A stretch of 64,000 nt of DNA, from assembly GCA_028023455.1 (NCBI GenBank), contig JAQFVV010006199.1, forward strand, positions 7,330,972 to 7,394,971. The letters are read 5' to 3'. The notes under the pieces are model-generated. The model was not told where the DNA came from and ran no database searches. It was given only the letters and a program-made list of their open reading frames with translations. Made by a program: the position numbers and the translations under genes. The stretch is from Epiperipatus broadwayi (taxonomy: Eukaryota; Onychophora; Udeonychophora; Euonychophora; Peripatidae). Shown piece by piece: positions 24,420-38,200 of the stretch. The number at the start of each line of letters is the position of its first letter. Position 1 is the stretch's first letter.

Positions 24420-26180
24420 AAGACTTCTTTTTTACGCATCATTAATGAATGTTAGTGATTATTTTCATATATATGTTTGCTAAAAGTTAGAGAATAGTAT
24501 TGTATTGACTGTAATAACCGATTTAATATTATTATTGCATAATATTAAATCTTCATAATATAAATGTTACATCTTTCTTACTGATTGAGCCTCAAATTCT
24601 AACTCAATTTCATAATTTTAAAAATTGTCATTATGCTTTTTTTTTGTTGCAATTTGATCGTTTTTTTAAATATATAATTTTTTCCCTAGAGCTGATTATA
24701 TATTATAAACCTACATATTACAATAGTAGTAATTTAGTTTGCAAATTAAAATTGTTTTAAATTATGTCTATTATGTGTGATGTTTGGTAAGTTATATGTA
24801 AATTTTATACCAGAAAGTGATAAATGAAACTTTGATGTGGGAATATTTAATTGTCAAGTTCATCATTTCCACTATGTTAAACTGCAAGGCAACTATATTA
24901 TTGGCAAGGAACATGAGATTTTGCTATATATATATATTTGTCTTGAAGATGTTTTATTTTTTTTGCATTTCTTATTAAATTATTATTTTTTTATTAAATA
25001 TATATTTTCACCACTATTGAGAATTGCCTACATTACAGGCCATAAAACCTGATGGTATTTTTTAAGAGCAAATTTACTTAATATTATCACATATATTTAT
25101 GAATTGAAGTTTCTAATCCATTTTTGTAATAAAAGTTGATATTGAATATAATTTAAAATTAATGTAAAACATTTGCACAGATAATAATTAGAATAAAATA
25201 ATACAGTAATTCGAAACGGGAATTTATAAGGAATATATATTGGAGATATTCAAAGCATACTGATTGATCCTATTAGTATTATTTATATTTATACCAGATA
25301 GTGATGTTAAATAAGTTTATTATATACTTATATTAATTTTATATTTTTGTTCTTATCATTTGTCTACATTTTTATTTACTACTTACAAAATTTTATTAGG
25401 ATTGTTTTAAAAGACTCGTTGATATATTCTGAAATCATTCTGTCTTATTGGACCAGTATGTAAATTTTCAAATTTATTTTGATCTTCGAACTAATGATAT
25501 TTTAGATAAATATGCTTAATTGACATTAGTTAAAGTAACCAGTACTATATGTTTACTACATTACACCCACAACATAATATACTATACCTCATAATATGAT
25601 AATATAAAAGAGTAAACCTACATGTGTCCAAGTGTTTATTTAAAAATTGATGTGATTTTTGATGTTGAGACAAACTTTAGACTATTTTAGATGAGTTTTA
25701 TAATTGCTATATGCTACTCTTAATTTTTTCCCTCTGTTTAGCTATCACATTGAGTATGTCAAAGAATGTCACAAAAATTACTATCCATTTTCATTACTTA
25801 TTAAAAATCCAAGAGGAAAAGAGTTCTTAAAGATTTGGTTTTCATGGCATAATGATGAACAATATTATATATTTTTAATATAACATTTTCTCACAAACGA
25901 AACACCTACATTCATCAATATTTTATGTTTATATTTTGAAGATATGCCTGCCATAAAATATTACATCTCAAAACAGAAATTTGCTGTCACAATTAACACT
26001 TGAAATTATAAAAAACAAAACTGTCACACTGATATCCACATAATTACAAAACTAAGACAAGCATATTATGAGTGAAGTTTCTGATCTAAGCCAGAAGCGG
26101 GGAGGTGCCACACACACCAGTGTATCCTTCAGGCTACAGGTTGAGTATGGTGGGTTTAAAGGCACCAGAATATAGGTAAC
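24420..26180. other. A/T-rich stretch, nothing recognised
   Basis: No coding, RNA or repeat signal is supported. The 71-codon ORF at 24837-25052 is hydrophobic and T-rich, typical of chance in this composition. Confidence 0.5.
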
Positions 26181-28276
26181 TGTTAATCATCATTATAGAA
26201 TAAAAGTCTTTCCAAGCTTAATTCAGTTTCTTCACCTCATAGTTTTTTCCCTTCACAATACTTCAGAAAACTTCTTTATGTATTCATCTCTCACACGATC
26301 TCTTTTTAACTTGTCTACATTGGCATATGTTCATTATTTTAACTATCTGTTGTCTAATTTTCTAGAACTGTATCCAGCCCAGCTCAATTTCATTCTCTTA
26401 ATTTTTTCAACCATATCTATAATACCATTTTTTTCTTTTATTCTTGTATTTTGTTTTTAATCTCTAGTTTCTTGTAAAATAAATCTTTGAAGTCTCTGCA
26501 TTGCTCTTCTGTTAAACATTCAAGTCTCAGATCAAATATAAGAATTGGTTAAAGATATCTATTAAAAAATCTTTCTTTTCAAACACCCAAGTTTAAGTTT
26601 ATGATTAATTTCATCCATCATGTCTCCATATCTGATCGAGATATTTGTAGTTATCAACTTCTTCTAATTCATTACTATCACTTTTTATTTTCTCTTTAAC
26701 TATGTGACCAAGACCAAGAAATATATTCATTACTAGTATATGGTGAAATTAAAAAATAAATAAAAAATTCTCTAAATATGCATTTATTATAATTTATATA
26801 ATATATTAAACAATAGTGTGCAATGTTTTTACACTTGCAACCCCCCTCCTTGGAAGAAAATTTGATGTGACCCATTATTTATTTTAACATACATAAATTA
26901 TAAGTACAAGTCTGTAAAGCAGTAGTTTTAATTAATATAGAAATTTATATTGCCTAATCCTTTAATATTGAGCACATATAATTTGAAGTACAATTTTTGA
27001 AACAAATTGTATACTTATATATAAAAAAATATGTTACATACAAAACAATTTATTTTCATGTGATGTTTATCTATTTTTAAAAATTAAATTCTTTCAAAAA
27101 AAAATAAAAATTTATTATTCAAAACTTAAGAGAATGTCTTAAAAAATTCTCAACCTGAGGGTTGTGCACCACTGTAATAAAATACATATTTTTAAAAATT
27201 TATTTTCAGTTAGTCTAGAAATTATTAAACAAAAAAAAAATAAAAATACAAAAATATAAAGAATAAACTTTTTTCTTTTCAAATAATGTAAACATGATTA
27301 TGGATATAAAAAAAATTAGAACTAAAAAAATATTTAACATTAATCAAAATCTTCAATATTATTAATTGATCAAAGTCTTCAATAGTTGGTTTAGCAAAAT
27401 ATTTGTAACAGATGTTGCAAACAATATCACTATCAATGCATAAAAACTTTTCACAACTACACCCACAATGACATCTCTCAGATACCATTTGCTATCATAT
27501 GTTATAGCCAAATTCCTGGCTTAAATATTATGATTTAACTTTAGACATATATAAACACATAGCTAGTCATAAGTTTGAACTTATGCACCAGATATATCTA
27601 GCATTTAAGAAGAGTTTATATCTTTCAGATCAGCTATGACTTCCATCAAGCTTAAGGAAAAAACCGTTAAATGTTAGTTTATTATTTTATTTTTTACTCC
27701 TATTAACAATTTATGCAATCTTTCTTGAAGCTCGGAAGCTTTATTTGTAAAAAAATTACATTTATCTGCAAAGTCTAGATGTCAGATCTTTGTTTTTATT
27801 CTCTTAGCTTGATGGTTGAAATTCACAAAATATTATTTGTAAAATTGTTATAAAAAGTTTTGGAGTTGAAAATCACTCTGTTTACACTTTTAATAATGTT
27901 AATTTTAGTATTATAATATAATCTATTTACTGTAGTTTCATTTTGATTAATATTCATAATTTTTGATTGATATCTTGACTGTCCACAGCTTTAAACACTG
28001 TGGATATCCTTATAGAGATAATGCCTTTTTTATAATCTATAAATCCAAAGCATTTATCACAGCCAAGATTTTGTATAGAACTTTTAAAAGAGTAAAATAT
28101 CTACAATTTGTGATATTTTCTTTTTCGTGAATTAAACATCAATATTATTACTGCAGTTTTTCAATTATCTATTATAATTTCCTGGAGTCTTTTCTACTAA
28201 TTGCATAGATTTACTTGCATGTTTTACTTTTTCATTTAAAATACTTGACAATTCTAAAGATTTTGTAATTGTAGGG

Positions 28277-28353
<77 letters not shown>

Positions 28354-28960
28354 GTTCTTTGCAGTCTCTCTCTTTTTAGCAAAAGCATTATTTTTTCTTT
28401 TTATTTCTGAAATAACTTTTAATATAAAGATGTATTATAATTTTGAAATTTTTATTTTATTTTATAACATTCTTTGCTAATTCAGTTATATATTTTTATT
28501 TCAATATTAACTTTTCCATTCCATTTTGCAGAATTACAATTATTCAATTCTTTTAAATAAATTATTTTAAAATATTGCTTTTTTATTTGTATCGCTATCT
28601 ATGTAACATTTTAAAAGAGAACAATAGTTATATTTTAAAACAATTTGCTAATTCTAGCTTAAATTCAGTGGAGTATTTCAGTTAAGTTAGGATATCAACT
28701 ATTGGTAATGTTTTTTTTTTTGTTTCTAGCTTTGCATTAGCATATATTTTATATCTCACTAATTATTTTCTGTGTTGATCCTATTTTTATTTCTTTGCTG
28801 TATCTTCATTTGGATACTTTAACATTCATTTTTGTTTTGAATTTCATTAAAACCAGAACTAAATTCGTATTATAATATACAAAAAAATTTTTCCCACAAA
28901 TTTCATTTATAGTATTTTCATCATTCAACAATTTATAAAACTCTAAAATTGCCACTTTAT
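26181..28960 (-). mobile_element. RTE-like LINE, heavily decayed copy
   Basis: Order and content match the minus-strand LINE at 55.1-58.2 kb. Correspondences include the 3' end cassette near 26190-26400, 'aagctcggaagc' (27731), 'aaatccaaagca' (28043), and stretches matching RT and connector regions up to a block matching the endonuclease end near 28870-28950. Every reading frame is closed by stops and indels. A (TTA)n microsatellite has expanded inside it at 28281-28352. This is the oldest of the three RTE copies here. It shares orientation with the other two. Confidence 0.6.
28281..28352. repeat. (TTA)n microsatellite
   Basis: An uninterrupted run of TAT/TTA triplets over about 72 bp, 24 units, inside the decayed LINE copy. 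Confidence 0.95.
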
Positions 28961-29545
28961 ACTTTCAGGATTATCATGTTACAGAAGCATGGGATACTCA
29001 AAAGGAATGAATTACAAAAAAAAAAAAAAAATGAATCTATTCTTGGGTTCACACATACAAAAAAAATAATCGTGACATTTTCTGATAATGATCTTATTGA
29101 TAGTGACTTGATTTAAAAAGAAAAGATATTTTTTGCTTGGCAGTGTTAATAAATTTAATATGGAACTTCATAATCAATAAAGGGATTTAAAGGCAAAAGT
29201 TCCAGTGATTGGTAATAAGATTTAAAAATTGTTGTTAGATTAAAACTGCAAATAAGATACAGATATTCACCATATGTAGTTACTGTAGTTTTTTTTTTTT
29301 TTTTTGATACGTTGAAAATAACATACAGACCTGAATAATAGTATCAAATCTTTCAGTGGCACTTTTTTATAGGATGACTATAATATTTCAAGCATATGAA
29401 AAAGGAATATTTTAATCTTTTAAATAATTATATAGGAACGAAAATGATAACTTTTACATGATATATCCATTTTATATATTTGTTTACATTTAAATAAAAA
29501 TATTCAACCTAATAAAGTTAAAAACAATTAGTTTCAGTCTTAAAA

Positions 29546-30780
29546 ATGGAAAGGTTGCTGATCTTTATGATAGAAATTTCAAAATATGGCGATGTTATGT
29601 TAGTTTCAAAAATATTGGGATTCTTTTTTAGGAATATATGGATTCATGGAGTTGTGTCTTTTAATGTTGAAAATATTTCTATTGTTTCAATTTTTTTTAA
29701 AATAGAGAATATACAGTATTGCACTAATTATAGACTATCATTGTTCTCCAATACAGGAAAGATAATTTCAAGCAATTTGTTAAATAGGTTGCTTCCTAGT
29801 CATAGTAGATTGGTTATCATAAAGTTACTGTGATTTTAGGGAATCAAAAAGCACTATAGCCATAGTTTTTAATTGCCAAACAAATGCAAAACATAGTATC
29901 AGAGTAAAGAAAATGATTAATATTATGGATTTTTCAAGGCATTTGACTCAGTTAATTGAACATATACTGTTGTTTGAAGTTAGTTGATTGTTCAGTTTGT
30001 ATTAAACATCTACATGCGGAAATGAAAGTGTTATTATTATAGATACAAAATCTGAAACATTTCAAAATTGGTGCTAAACAATGATATGTATTATCTTCAA
30101 CTTTGTTTTCAATTTTTATGAGAGTGGTCTTTGGAAGTGTTTGTAGATGGCTTAATAAATCAGGGATCAAGATGTGATGTAGATTTGATGATAATAATCT
30201 TTAATTTAAACAGTAAAAGCAAGAACTTCATTGTCTTGGCTTCAGAATTAAATTTCTGGTTGTGTTTGTACTATCTTTCCCAATTCAAAACATATAATCT
30301 GCAAAATATACTTTACATTTCGAAAGGAACATATAAAGACCTGGTTTAATAATTAATATTTAACAAAATTCATGTTCTTCATCAGCCACTGACTGAAGAA
30401 AAATCTTCAACAATTTTTAGCTTGGATCATTATCAATTTAAATTTGAATGTCTTGGTGACTTTTAAAGTAGAAAGGTGGACTTTGATGTTGAGATATTTC
30501 AGATTCCAGTGTGCTGATGCTATTTTTAATAATTTAAAATATGAATTCTTTTATTATGGTAAAATATCTATAGCAATTAAAATAATTATAAATGGAATTG
30601 TTATTTTATTTATTTTGTTGTATTAAAGTGAGACTTGGATCTTCTATAGACATAACATAAAGGCATTAGAAAGTTAATTTAATGATAATCTATAAACTTT
30701 TAAAAATATAATTGCAAGATTATAAGTCTTTAACTTGTTTGATATGATTGAATATTATAAAACCACATTATTTTTGGATA
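29546..30780 (+). pseudogene. LINE reverse transcriptase pseudogene, second family
   Basis: Combining plus-strand frames gives, in order, YRLSLFSNTGKIISSNLLNRL (29728-29789, the RT block 'NYR.ISL.S..GKI..R.LLNRL'), a region around 29905-29960 matching the motif-A neighbourhood (IMDFSRHLTQLIE in place of the usual 'DLTKAFDTV'), LSSTLFSIF (about 30089-30115, the block usually read 'LAPTLFSIF' after the motif-B glutamine) and, near 30640-30680, YRHNIKALE, the connector that follows 'CETWTLYRRHIK' in these elements. Catalytic Asp residues and the FADD box are not readable. The wording differs from the RTE copies on the other strand, so this is a separate LINE lineage. It is heavily broken. Confidence 0.55.
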
Positions 30781-31078
30781 GAACATTTGAAATGAATGAA
30801 AATTTTTTTATTTTCCAAAAAAAATATTTTATAGCAAACTTGAACTTGATTTTCATGGGAGAAGCCGATCCTGTGTACATTATAACGATCACTCCAGATA
30901 TATTCTAAATAAGTATCACATTATTTTCATTGGGAAGATATGGTTGAGGACAGTGTAGTGCTGCATTAGATTAGTTGTGAAATCTGCAGAATAAGTTAGA
31001 AAAAATATCAAATGAACAGAATAATGATTAGTGTGTTCTATATGAGAGCATATTTGTGATTTCTGGATTGATTTATAT

Positions 31079-31477
31079 CAGGGGTCCCCAACCCTTTTGC
31101 ACTTAAGAGCACATTCTATAATACCGGCCAGGTGGCGGGCACCATTTATTTTTTTCAACCAGATGGTGGGAACCATTTATTTTTTCAGTGAAAATTTATG
31201 GTTGAATATTGTTAATAATACACATAATGTACAAAAAAATATTTATTTCAAAAATAAAATTTTAACATATAATTAACGTTTATATTTTTACACTGTAAAA
31301 GTATAGTATGCCCTACAATTTGATTACAATATAATACAATAATTTATAAGAAATTTTAAAAATTAAATTTATTTGTGTCAGATAAATAATTTTTTATCAT
31401 GTTTGGATAGCGGTGGGCACACGTAAAATGGTCTGCGGGCACCATGGTGACCGCGGGCATAGGGTTGGGGACCCCTG
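31079..31477. mobile_element. Non-autonomous hAT element (MITE) with perfect 8-bp TSD
   Basis: Both ends read caggggtccccaaccc inward, a perfect 16-bp terminal inverted repeat typical of hAT elements. The target duplication atttatat is exact at 31071-31078 and 31478-31485. The subterminal regions are less A/T-rich (for example ggtggcgggc and ggtgaccgcggg) and the middle is A/T-rich with no ORF. The intact duplication suggests a comparatively recent insertion. Confidence 0.9.
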
Positions 31478-31485
31478 ATTTATAT

Positions 31486-33194
31486 AATCATTTGCAAAAC
31501 TAATCTCTAGTATATTATTATTATTGCCCTTTTTTTCCTCTTAAACAATGACTATATTTGTTTGTGAGTACCTGCTACTGCTGCATACATACTAATTATT
31601 CAGTAATAGTAAAAAATAAAAATAAACATAATATATATCATTAATCAATATATATCATTAATCGTAATGAAAACCATATATTCTTCAAAACTATTCATAA
31701 ATCAAAATCTTTTATTAAAATAAAATGGGTATAATATATAAAAAAGTTATTAATCATAAGTTCAAAATATTCTGTAAACTTTAAACATCTTATTTTAAAA
31801 AAAGATAAAAATTGAGTGCCAGTGATAAAGCATTTAGTAAACCATATTATTAATTGTAAAATCGGAGACGATATTTTTGATGCTAAAATATTATTACTAT
31901 ATTACAAAACTTTTCCAGATTTCTCATTATGACTTGCACTCTTTCCATTTTTTAAGATTTCAAAGAACTTGTATTATCTCATTAAGTTTTGGTCAAATTT
32001 AAATTAGTAGATAGAATAGATATTGTAAATCTTATATCATTATTCAAAAGATAATTGTATTTTACAAGTTGTCTTTGTGTCTAGAAGTGTTGAAAATTAA
32101 GTTTTAATTAAGTTTGTTCACTTATTGTGAAGTTTCATAATGAAGTTCACATATTAATACAAATGTTAATATCAAGCCATATTATGCAAAAAAGATTTTT
32201 ATGGTGTAAAAATATGTGTGCATGTGTTTTTAAAAGTAATTTTATAGATTTGATATGTTATTCATAATATTTTGGCTATAATATTTTATTCATGGCAAGA
32301 AAATAAAAACAAATCTATACAAGGAATAAAATAAAAAATAAAAGCATATACAAGGAGTTAAATAAAAATTTATACAGAGAATAAAATAAAAACAAAAGCA
32401 CATACAACAACATCATTCATCATGTTTACAATGAACACAATTTTATATGATCACAAATAAGTAGCTATAAAAGGATAATAAAAAATTTGCTGTTTCTTGG
32501 AATGGAATCATGCTTGACTGGAAACTCACAAATAAAACTCTTTTACAGTGCACAAAATGAAAAAAAAAAGTTATTTAAAAATGGGATGGCCTTTTTCAGT
32601 GTTATTATGGAAGGAAAACAGTTGTTTTAATGCATTTTGTAGTTACATTTGATATCAATCTCTTAAAAACTAAAAAAAACTGCTGTATTTGCAGTTTAAA
32701 TTAAAATTAGAGATTATCAAAAAGGAATGAAAATGGTCTGGTATTTGAAAATTATACTTTTATATGTGGGATTATCATTATAACTTTTGATGAGAAACAG
32801 CCAATTATTACTTGTTATAAAGAAATTAGTAATAAAAAAGATACTTTTCATTCTAGTAAATTGTAAAAAATACTTCTAAATTTGAAAGGAATTTACTGGG
32901 GGTGGGTGGGAGTGATTATCTTTTTAAACTTAATACAAAAAATGAAACCAAATGTTATCTTTATTTTTTTAAATTCATTATGTTTTAAACCCTCCTCCCC
33001 TCCCCCTATGTAAAACTTGATCTTTTATCTTTAATATATGTTTAGTATAATAAAATATTTGTGTCAGTCATTGCATATGTTTATTGTCAGTCCATCTTTA
33101 AAGGTAAATACTGCAGTTTTATACTAAACATTAATAATATTCCTATAGGAATTTAGCTCCAATTGTTTATTAAATCGATTTTATGCAATTTTTT
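31486..33194. other. A/T-rich stretch, nothing recognised
   Basis: Contains short near-repeats of 'acaaggaataaaataaaa' around 32319-32400, a local tandem pattern of about 30-40 bp. No genes or element ends. Confidence 0.5.
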
Positions 33195-33205
33195 AGAACA
33201 AATCA

Positions 33206-33615
33206 CCCACCTCTCTCCACTCTATCTAATAACACTGATACACCAAACACATCTCGGCCTCAGGGTGGCCTTTGAGCATTCCATCATCAGATTTTCAATT
33301 GGATGGACAGTTGAAGAGTTGGAGTGTGGAGTGGATTGAAGCCTGTCCATTAAACTATGAGGATAGTCTATCTTAATATATATCTGAGCACTTATACTAT
33401 ATATGTGTGTAAAGATGATAGTCTGGACCAACTGATGATTGCTGGTTTAGCATGAAATACGTGTATTGGTGATTGTTTATCTTTTCTGCATATATGTGTT
33501 TGGGTGTATTAGTGTTATTAGATAGAGTGGAGAGAGGTGGGTGGTGTGAAAGTCTGTGCTAATATACCCTATATTACATATATATAGCCACAGGTATATA
33601 ACAAGCCTGTGTTTC
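33206..33615. mobile_element. TIR element copy 2 with 11-bp TSD, rearranged left end
   Basis: The 11-mer agaacaaatca stands directly on both sides (33195-33205 and 33616-33626). The right end is the inverse of the 15748 terminus. The core 33252-33567 matches 15865-16180. The left end is not the expected inverted repeat. Instead 33206-33250 is an inverted copy of the internal segment at about 33497-33544, so the element folds back on itself. TIRs with a 9-11-bp duplication recall Mutator-like elements, but no transposase is present to confirm this. Confidence 0.6.
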
Positions 33616-33626
33616 AGAACAAATCA

Positions 33627-35270
33627 GTGATAAATATTTTCACTGGAGGATTTTTTTTTTTGGAGTTTTTGAACATTTTAGAATATACATACACATTACT
33701 ATAAGCATATTAAAACTAACTTCCTGATATAATTTTTGACATTAAATACTACATTTCTGTGTAAAGAAGATAGCAAGCTAAGGAAAATGACCACCAATTA
33801 CTATTATAAAGATCCATTTATAAATTAGTATGGATATTTTAAGTCTGAAAAATTAAAATGGGCAAAGATAAAATAACAAAGATTAAAAAATTTATCATAA
33901 CCAAAGACTCAGTCTACTAAGCATATCTTTATTACTGCTCTCTCAGTTTCCAGAATTTTTGTGCAAAAAAAGCTAAGAATCTAAATAGTGATGCATGTAA
34001 TTAAAGAATGGAATTCCATTATTATAGTTAGTGCAGAGATATAACCAATGTTGTTAAAGACTCATGACAATTAGATCTTACACATTAAATTGAATGAAGA
34101 CTATAGTAGAATACAAAGAGGAATCAAGAATGATCATACCTAGTTTTTGATGGATCATAAATTATATCTCTTTCTCTCTCTTTATATATAATTAAAATAC
34201 ATCATAGTTATGCATATCTGCAGTTTATCAATAAATATTTCATTAATCATAATCATAATCACATTACATGTTAAAAAGATGGACTGGACTTCCACCTTTG
34301 TTTTATAAAGATGCAATTGCAAGCTATGACAAATAGTCAAATAATTTTAATTGGCTGAGAAGTTTTTAACAAAAGCATTTAAAATCAATCAAGAATTATG
34401 TTTTAAGATAGATTAATAATTAAGCATTTTATAACACCAATCAAGCAAATCACTGTCACAAATATATTAATATAAATGTATATATAAAGCAAAAATGCTC
34501 AAATCTATCTGGTCAAATGTATAATATAAAATATACCACAACCATTCATGTCTATAAGTCACCAATAAATATTTCAACAATCATAGGCATAGCCACATTG
34601 TAATAAGATTAAAAAAGATATACATTTGTTTACCACAGAATAGGGTTTAAAAGACCACAATTGCAATCTTTAACAAACAACAGAATGAAGTCATTAAACT
34701 GCTGAGATTTAGTTGGGATAGAAAAATGGTTATCAATATTTTTATTTTGTAATGTGACTGATGTAGTTAATAAAATATTTAATGATGAGTTGTAGGTACA
34801 CATTGCTATGGTATATTTTAATTATATATATAATTAGTTAACTTTATCATTTTCGCTTTATATATATATAATATATTTGTAGAAGCACTTATTTGCTTGG
34901 CATTATAAAATGATTTATTATTAATCTACCTTTAAAAATAAAATCTTGTCAACAGTGTTAGAAATGTCAGTACATTATTTGTTATAGTGTACAATTATAG
35001 CCTTTATAAAATTTAGATGGAAACAAAAAGGTGACTATGCATTTTTTAAAATTTTCTTATGATATGGTGATGAAATGAAACCTTTATTGATGACCTGTAG
35101 ATATATGTCTGAATTTTATTTTAATTATATATATGTACAACTAATTAATCTTAGGTATTTTTGCCTTTGATTCCAAGCTGAGTAAAACAAAAAAAAAATA
35201 ATTAATTTTTAAATCAGTCATAAGATTTTTCTTTCATATAATTGGACCATAGTCAATTTGACAAAAAGTG
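33627..35270. other. A/T-rich stretch with a diverged duplication
   Basis: Two diverged blocks, about 34215-34470 and 34540-34740, share 'caataaatatttca', 'aatcat', 'cacatt', 'aaaaagat' and 'gcaatt' landmarks in order, suggesting an old tandem duplication. No coding signal. Confidence 0.4.
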
Positions 35271-35280
35271 TAGTTATCAT

Positions 35281-38200
35281 CATTTTTAACCATTATCGAT
35301 CCACTGCAGAATGATGGTATCTCCAAGTTCAATCCATCTTCTTCGATTTCTAGCTTCACATCATTTATCCATCTCACATGTGGTTTCTTTCTAGGTCTTT
35401 TACAATATCTTAGAATCCATTTTAAGATTTCAGCTGCCCATCATGTCTAGCCCAACTCCAATCTTTTAATTCTTTCACTGATGTCAGTAATACCTGTTTC
35501 TTCTCTCACCCATGCATTTCATTTTCAGACTCTTCTAGATAACCTAATATGCATCTATCCTTACTTCATTGAGTAGTCTGAAGTCTGTATTGCTCTTCTG
35601 TTAAGTGTCCATGTTTCAGATCTATAAGTAAAAACTGGTAAACACACATTTATTAAAAACCTTCCTCTTCAAATATATAGGCATATTTCCTTTTAATATT
35701 ATTTCTACCAAAAACACCCAACCAAGTTTAATTCTATGTTTAATTTCATCTATTATGTTTTCACCTGTAGTAGTAATCTGACCAAGGTATTTTAGATCTT
35801 AACTTCTTCTAACTCAGCATTATCAATCTTTATTTTCATTTGAGAAAATCCATTGAACATTAATTTAGTCTTTTGTTTTTAAAATCCTACTTTCTTACTT
35901 TCATGTGATAACTTTTGCAACATTTCCTGAAGGTCTAGCAAAAACAACTACATCATTTTCAAAATATAAATGACTTAAATAATCTCCATTTACTTTTACA
36001 CCTTTAATTTCCCATTTTAATCCACAAAACACTTGCAAAACTGCTGTAAAATGTTTTGGAAATATGGAGTGACCCTGTCATACACTCTTCTCAATATTAT
36101 TTTTTTTAGTATTATTATATAATCTAATTATTGCTATTGATTAATTCTTTAAAATATGACAATATTCCTGGTCTATACCTTGATGATTCAATGCTTTAAT
36201 TACTGAAGAAATATTTAATAATCAAAGGCCTTTTCATATTTCATAATCTACAAATCCAAAGCATAATGTCAACTCATATTCATTGGTTCTTTCTATAACT
36301 TTTCTCAATACTTGGATATGATCCACTGTACTAAAACCTCTTAAATGCAGCTGTTCTATTGGTTGGTTAAAATCCAGAGTTTAGTAGATGAGTTGTAGTT
36401 ATTTTGGTAAAAATTTTGTATAGAACTGATAAGACTGATAGTTCTTAATTTCTAATATCTTCTTTATTAATATTTCTATATGTTAATATTAATACTGCAT
36501 TCTTCCAATCATCTGTTACAACTTTATCATTTAGACATTTGGTATGTAACTTTTCCAAAAACTTTTCTATTTCTTCACCTGGATCTTTTCCTTCTTCATA
36601 AATTTAATTGCATGTCTCACTTCTATATTTAAAATCTTGGGCAATTCAGAAGACATAGTAGTTATAGGAGATATTTTTTCTTTCTCTTTATTACTATATA
36701 CACCTGGGTCACGTTTTACGCAATAGATAGGTTCCTCAGAAAACGCGCAAACGAAATTGCGCAAAAATAGACGTAACTTACATTGAAAAGGGGGGGATGC
36801 GGTCTGTGATTTTTCAAAATTCGCGTAAAAGCAAAGCACCAACATGAAATTACTTTAAAATTCGCGCGCAAAAAAAATAAGGAAATAAAACATGACTAAT
36901 AAAAAATTTCAGATTTGAAAAAAATTGATACAAGACAAACTTTTTTTAACTATAATATTTAATTTTATTCAAAATAATATATTTTTATGCATAATTTACT
37001 GTACAGTAATTTACATTTTTTTTATACATGTTTTAATTATTATTATTTTCTGATGACAATGTAATTAGTAATTAATCTTTGAGACGATGATTTTATTAAT
37101 TGTTTACGAAGCTCGCGATATTCAGACATACAACCATTTAGCTCTCATTAGAATTTAAGAGCACGTTAATGATTAGTGTCATTAATAAGAAAATAATAAT
37201 TGATTACGTTCTTTTTTAAAAAGCAAAAACAGAATGTGATTTAAAATGCAAAATTAACACACACAATGTTTGAACAAATTTACATTATAATCTTGTAAAA
37301 TTTAATATGTGTATACATAAAATGTGGAAATCATGATTTTAATTTCATTATTGCATAAAATCTTACTATTATAAAGCACTGAAAATATTGAAATTACTAA
37401 GATGAAAGTCAAATTCCAATAATGTGCTATTACTTTCAATATAACGTAAGTGCGCAAAATTTATTATTTAAAGTAATAGCGCATTATCGGAAATCGACTT
37501 CCGGTGAAACACGAATCGTGTAACTTCAAAATCGTGTTAAATAAGTCCGTGTAAAAAGAGACCCAGGTGTAATTCTTGATAGAACTCTTCTATACATTTC
37601 ATGATGACATCTCTCTTTTTAGTAATAATTCCATCTTTTTATTTTTTTATTGCAGAAATAAGTTTCTGACCAAGCTATTGTTTTTATACTTTTGAGACTA
37701 TTCTTTTCTATAATTTTCCTTGCTTGTTCACAATTATACTTTCTTATATCACTATCAACTCTTTTGCACCATTTTACAAAATTCATGACATTCAATTGTT
37801 CTTAATGCATCATTTTTATATATTTTCATATTTCTTCTTTTATTTATATATTGTCTTAATAGAAATTTTACTGGTCAACTGCTGTTTTTTTGTACTATCT
37901 ATCTTTGTTGTCATTTTTAAAAGTATATCAGTTATCTTCCTATTGATTTCATACAAATTTGAATCAATGTTCAAAATCTGTTAATATTTGGAAACTATTT
38001 GCAAGTTCTAATTCATTGGAATGTTTCTGAAGATTAGGAATATCATCTGGGAATATTGTTTTTCTTAATAATTTTGTTTCTAGTTTTACATTAACATCTT
38101 ACATCGCACTAATCGATGATTACCTCCTGTGTTGAATTTATTAAGAACATTACAATCTTGAAACATTTTCTGCTAGTCAAAATATAATCCAATTCTGCTG

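Noticed and set aside
36567-36845. 92-codon minus-strand ORF
   Set aside because: It crosses the junction between the LINE and an inserted MITE, so it cannot be an ancestral gene.
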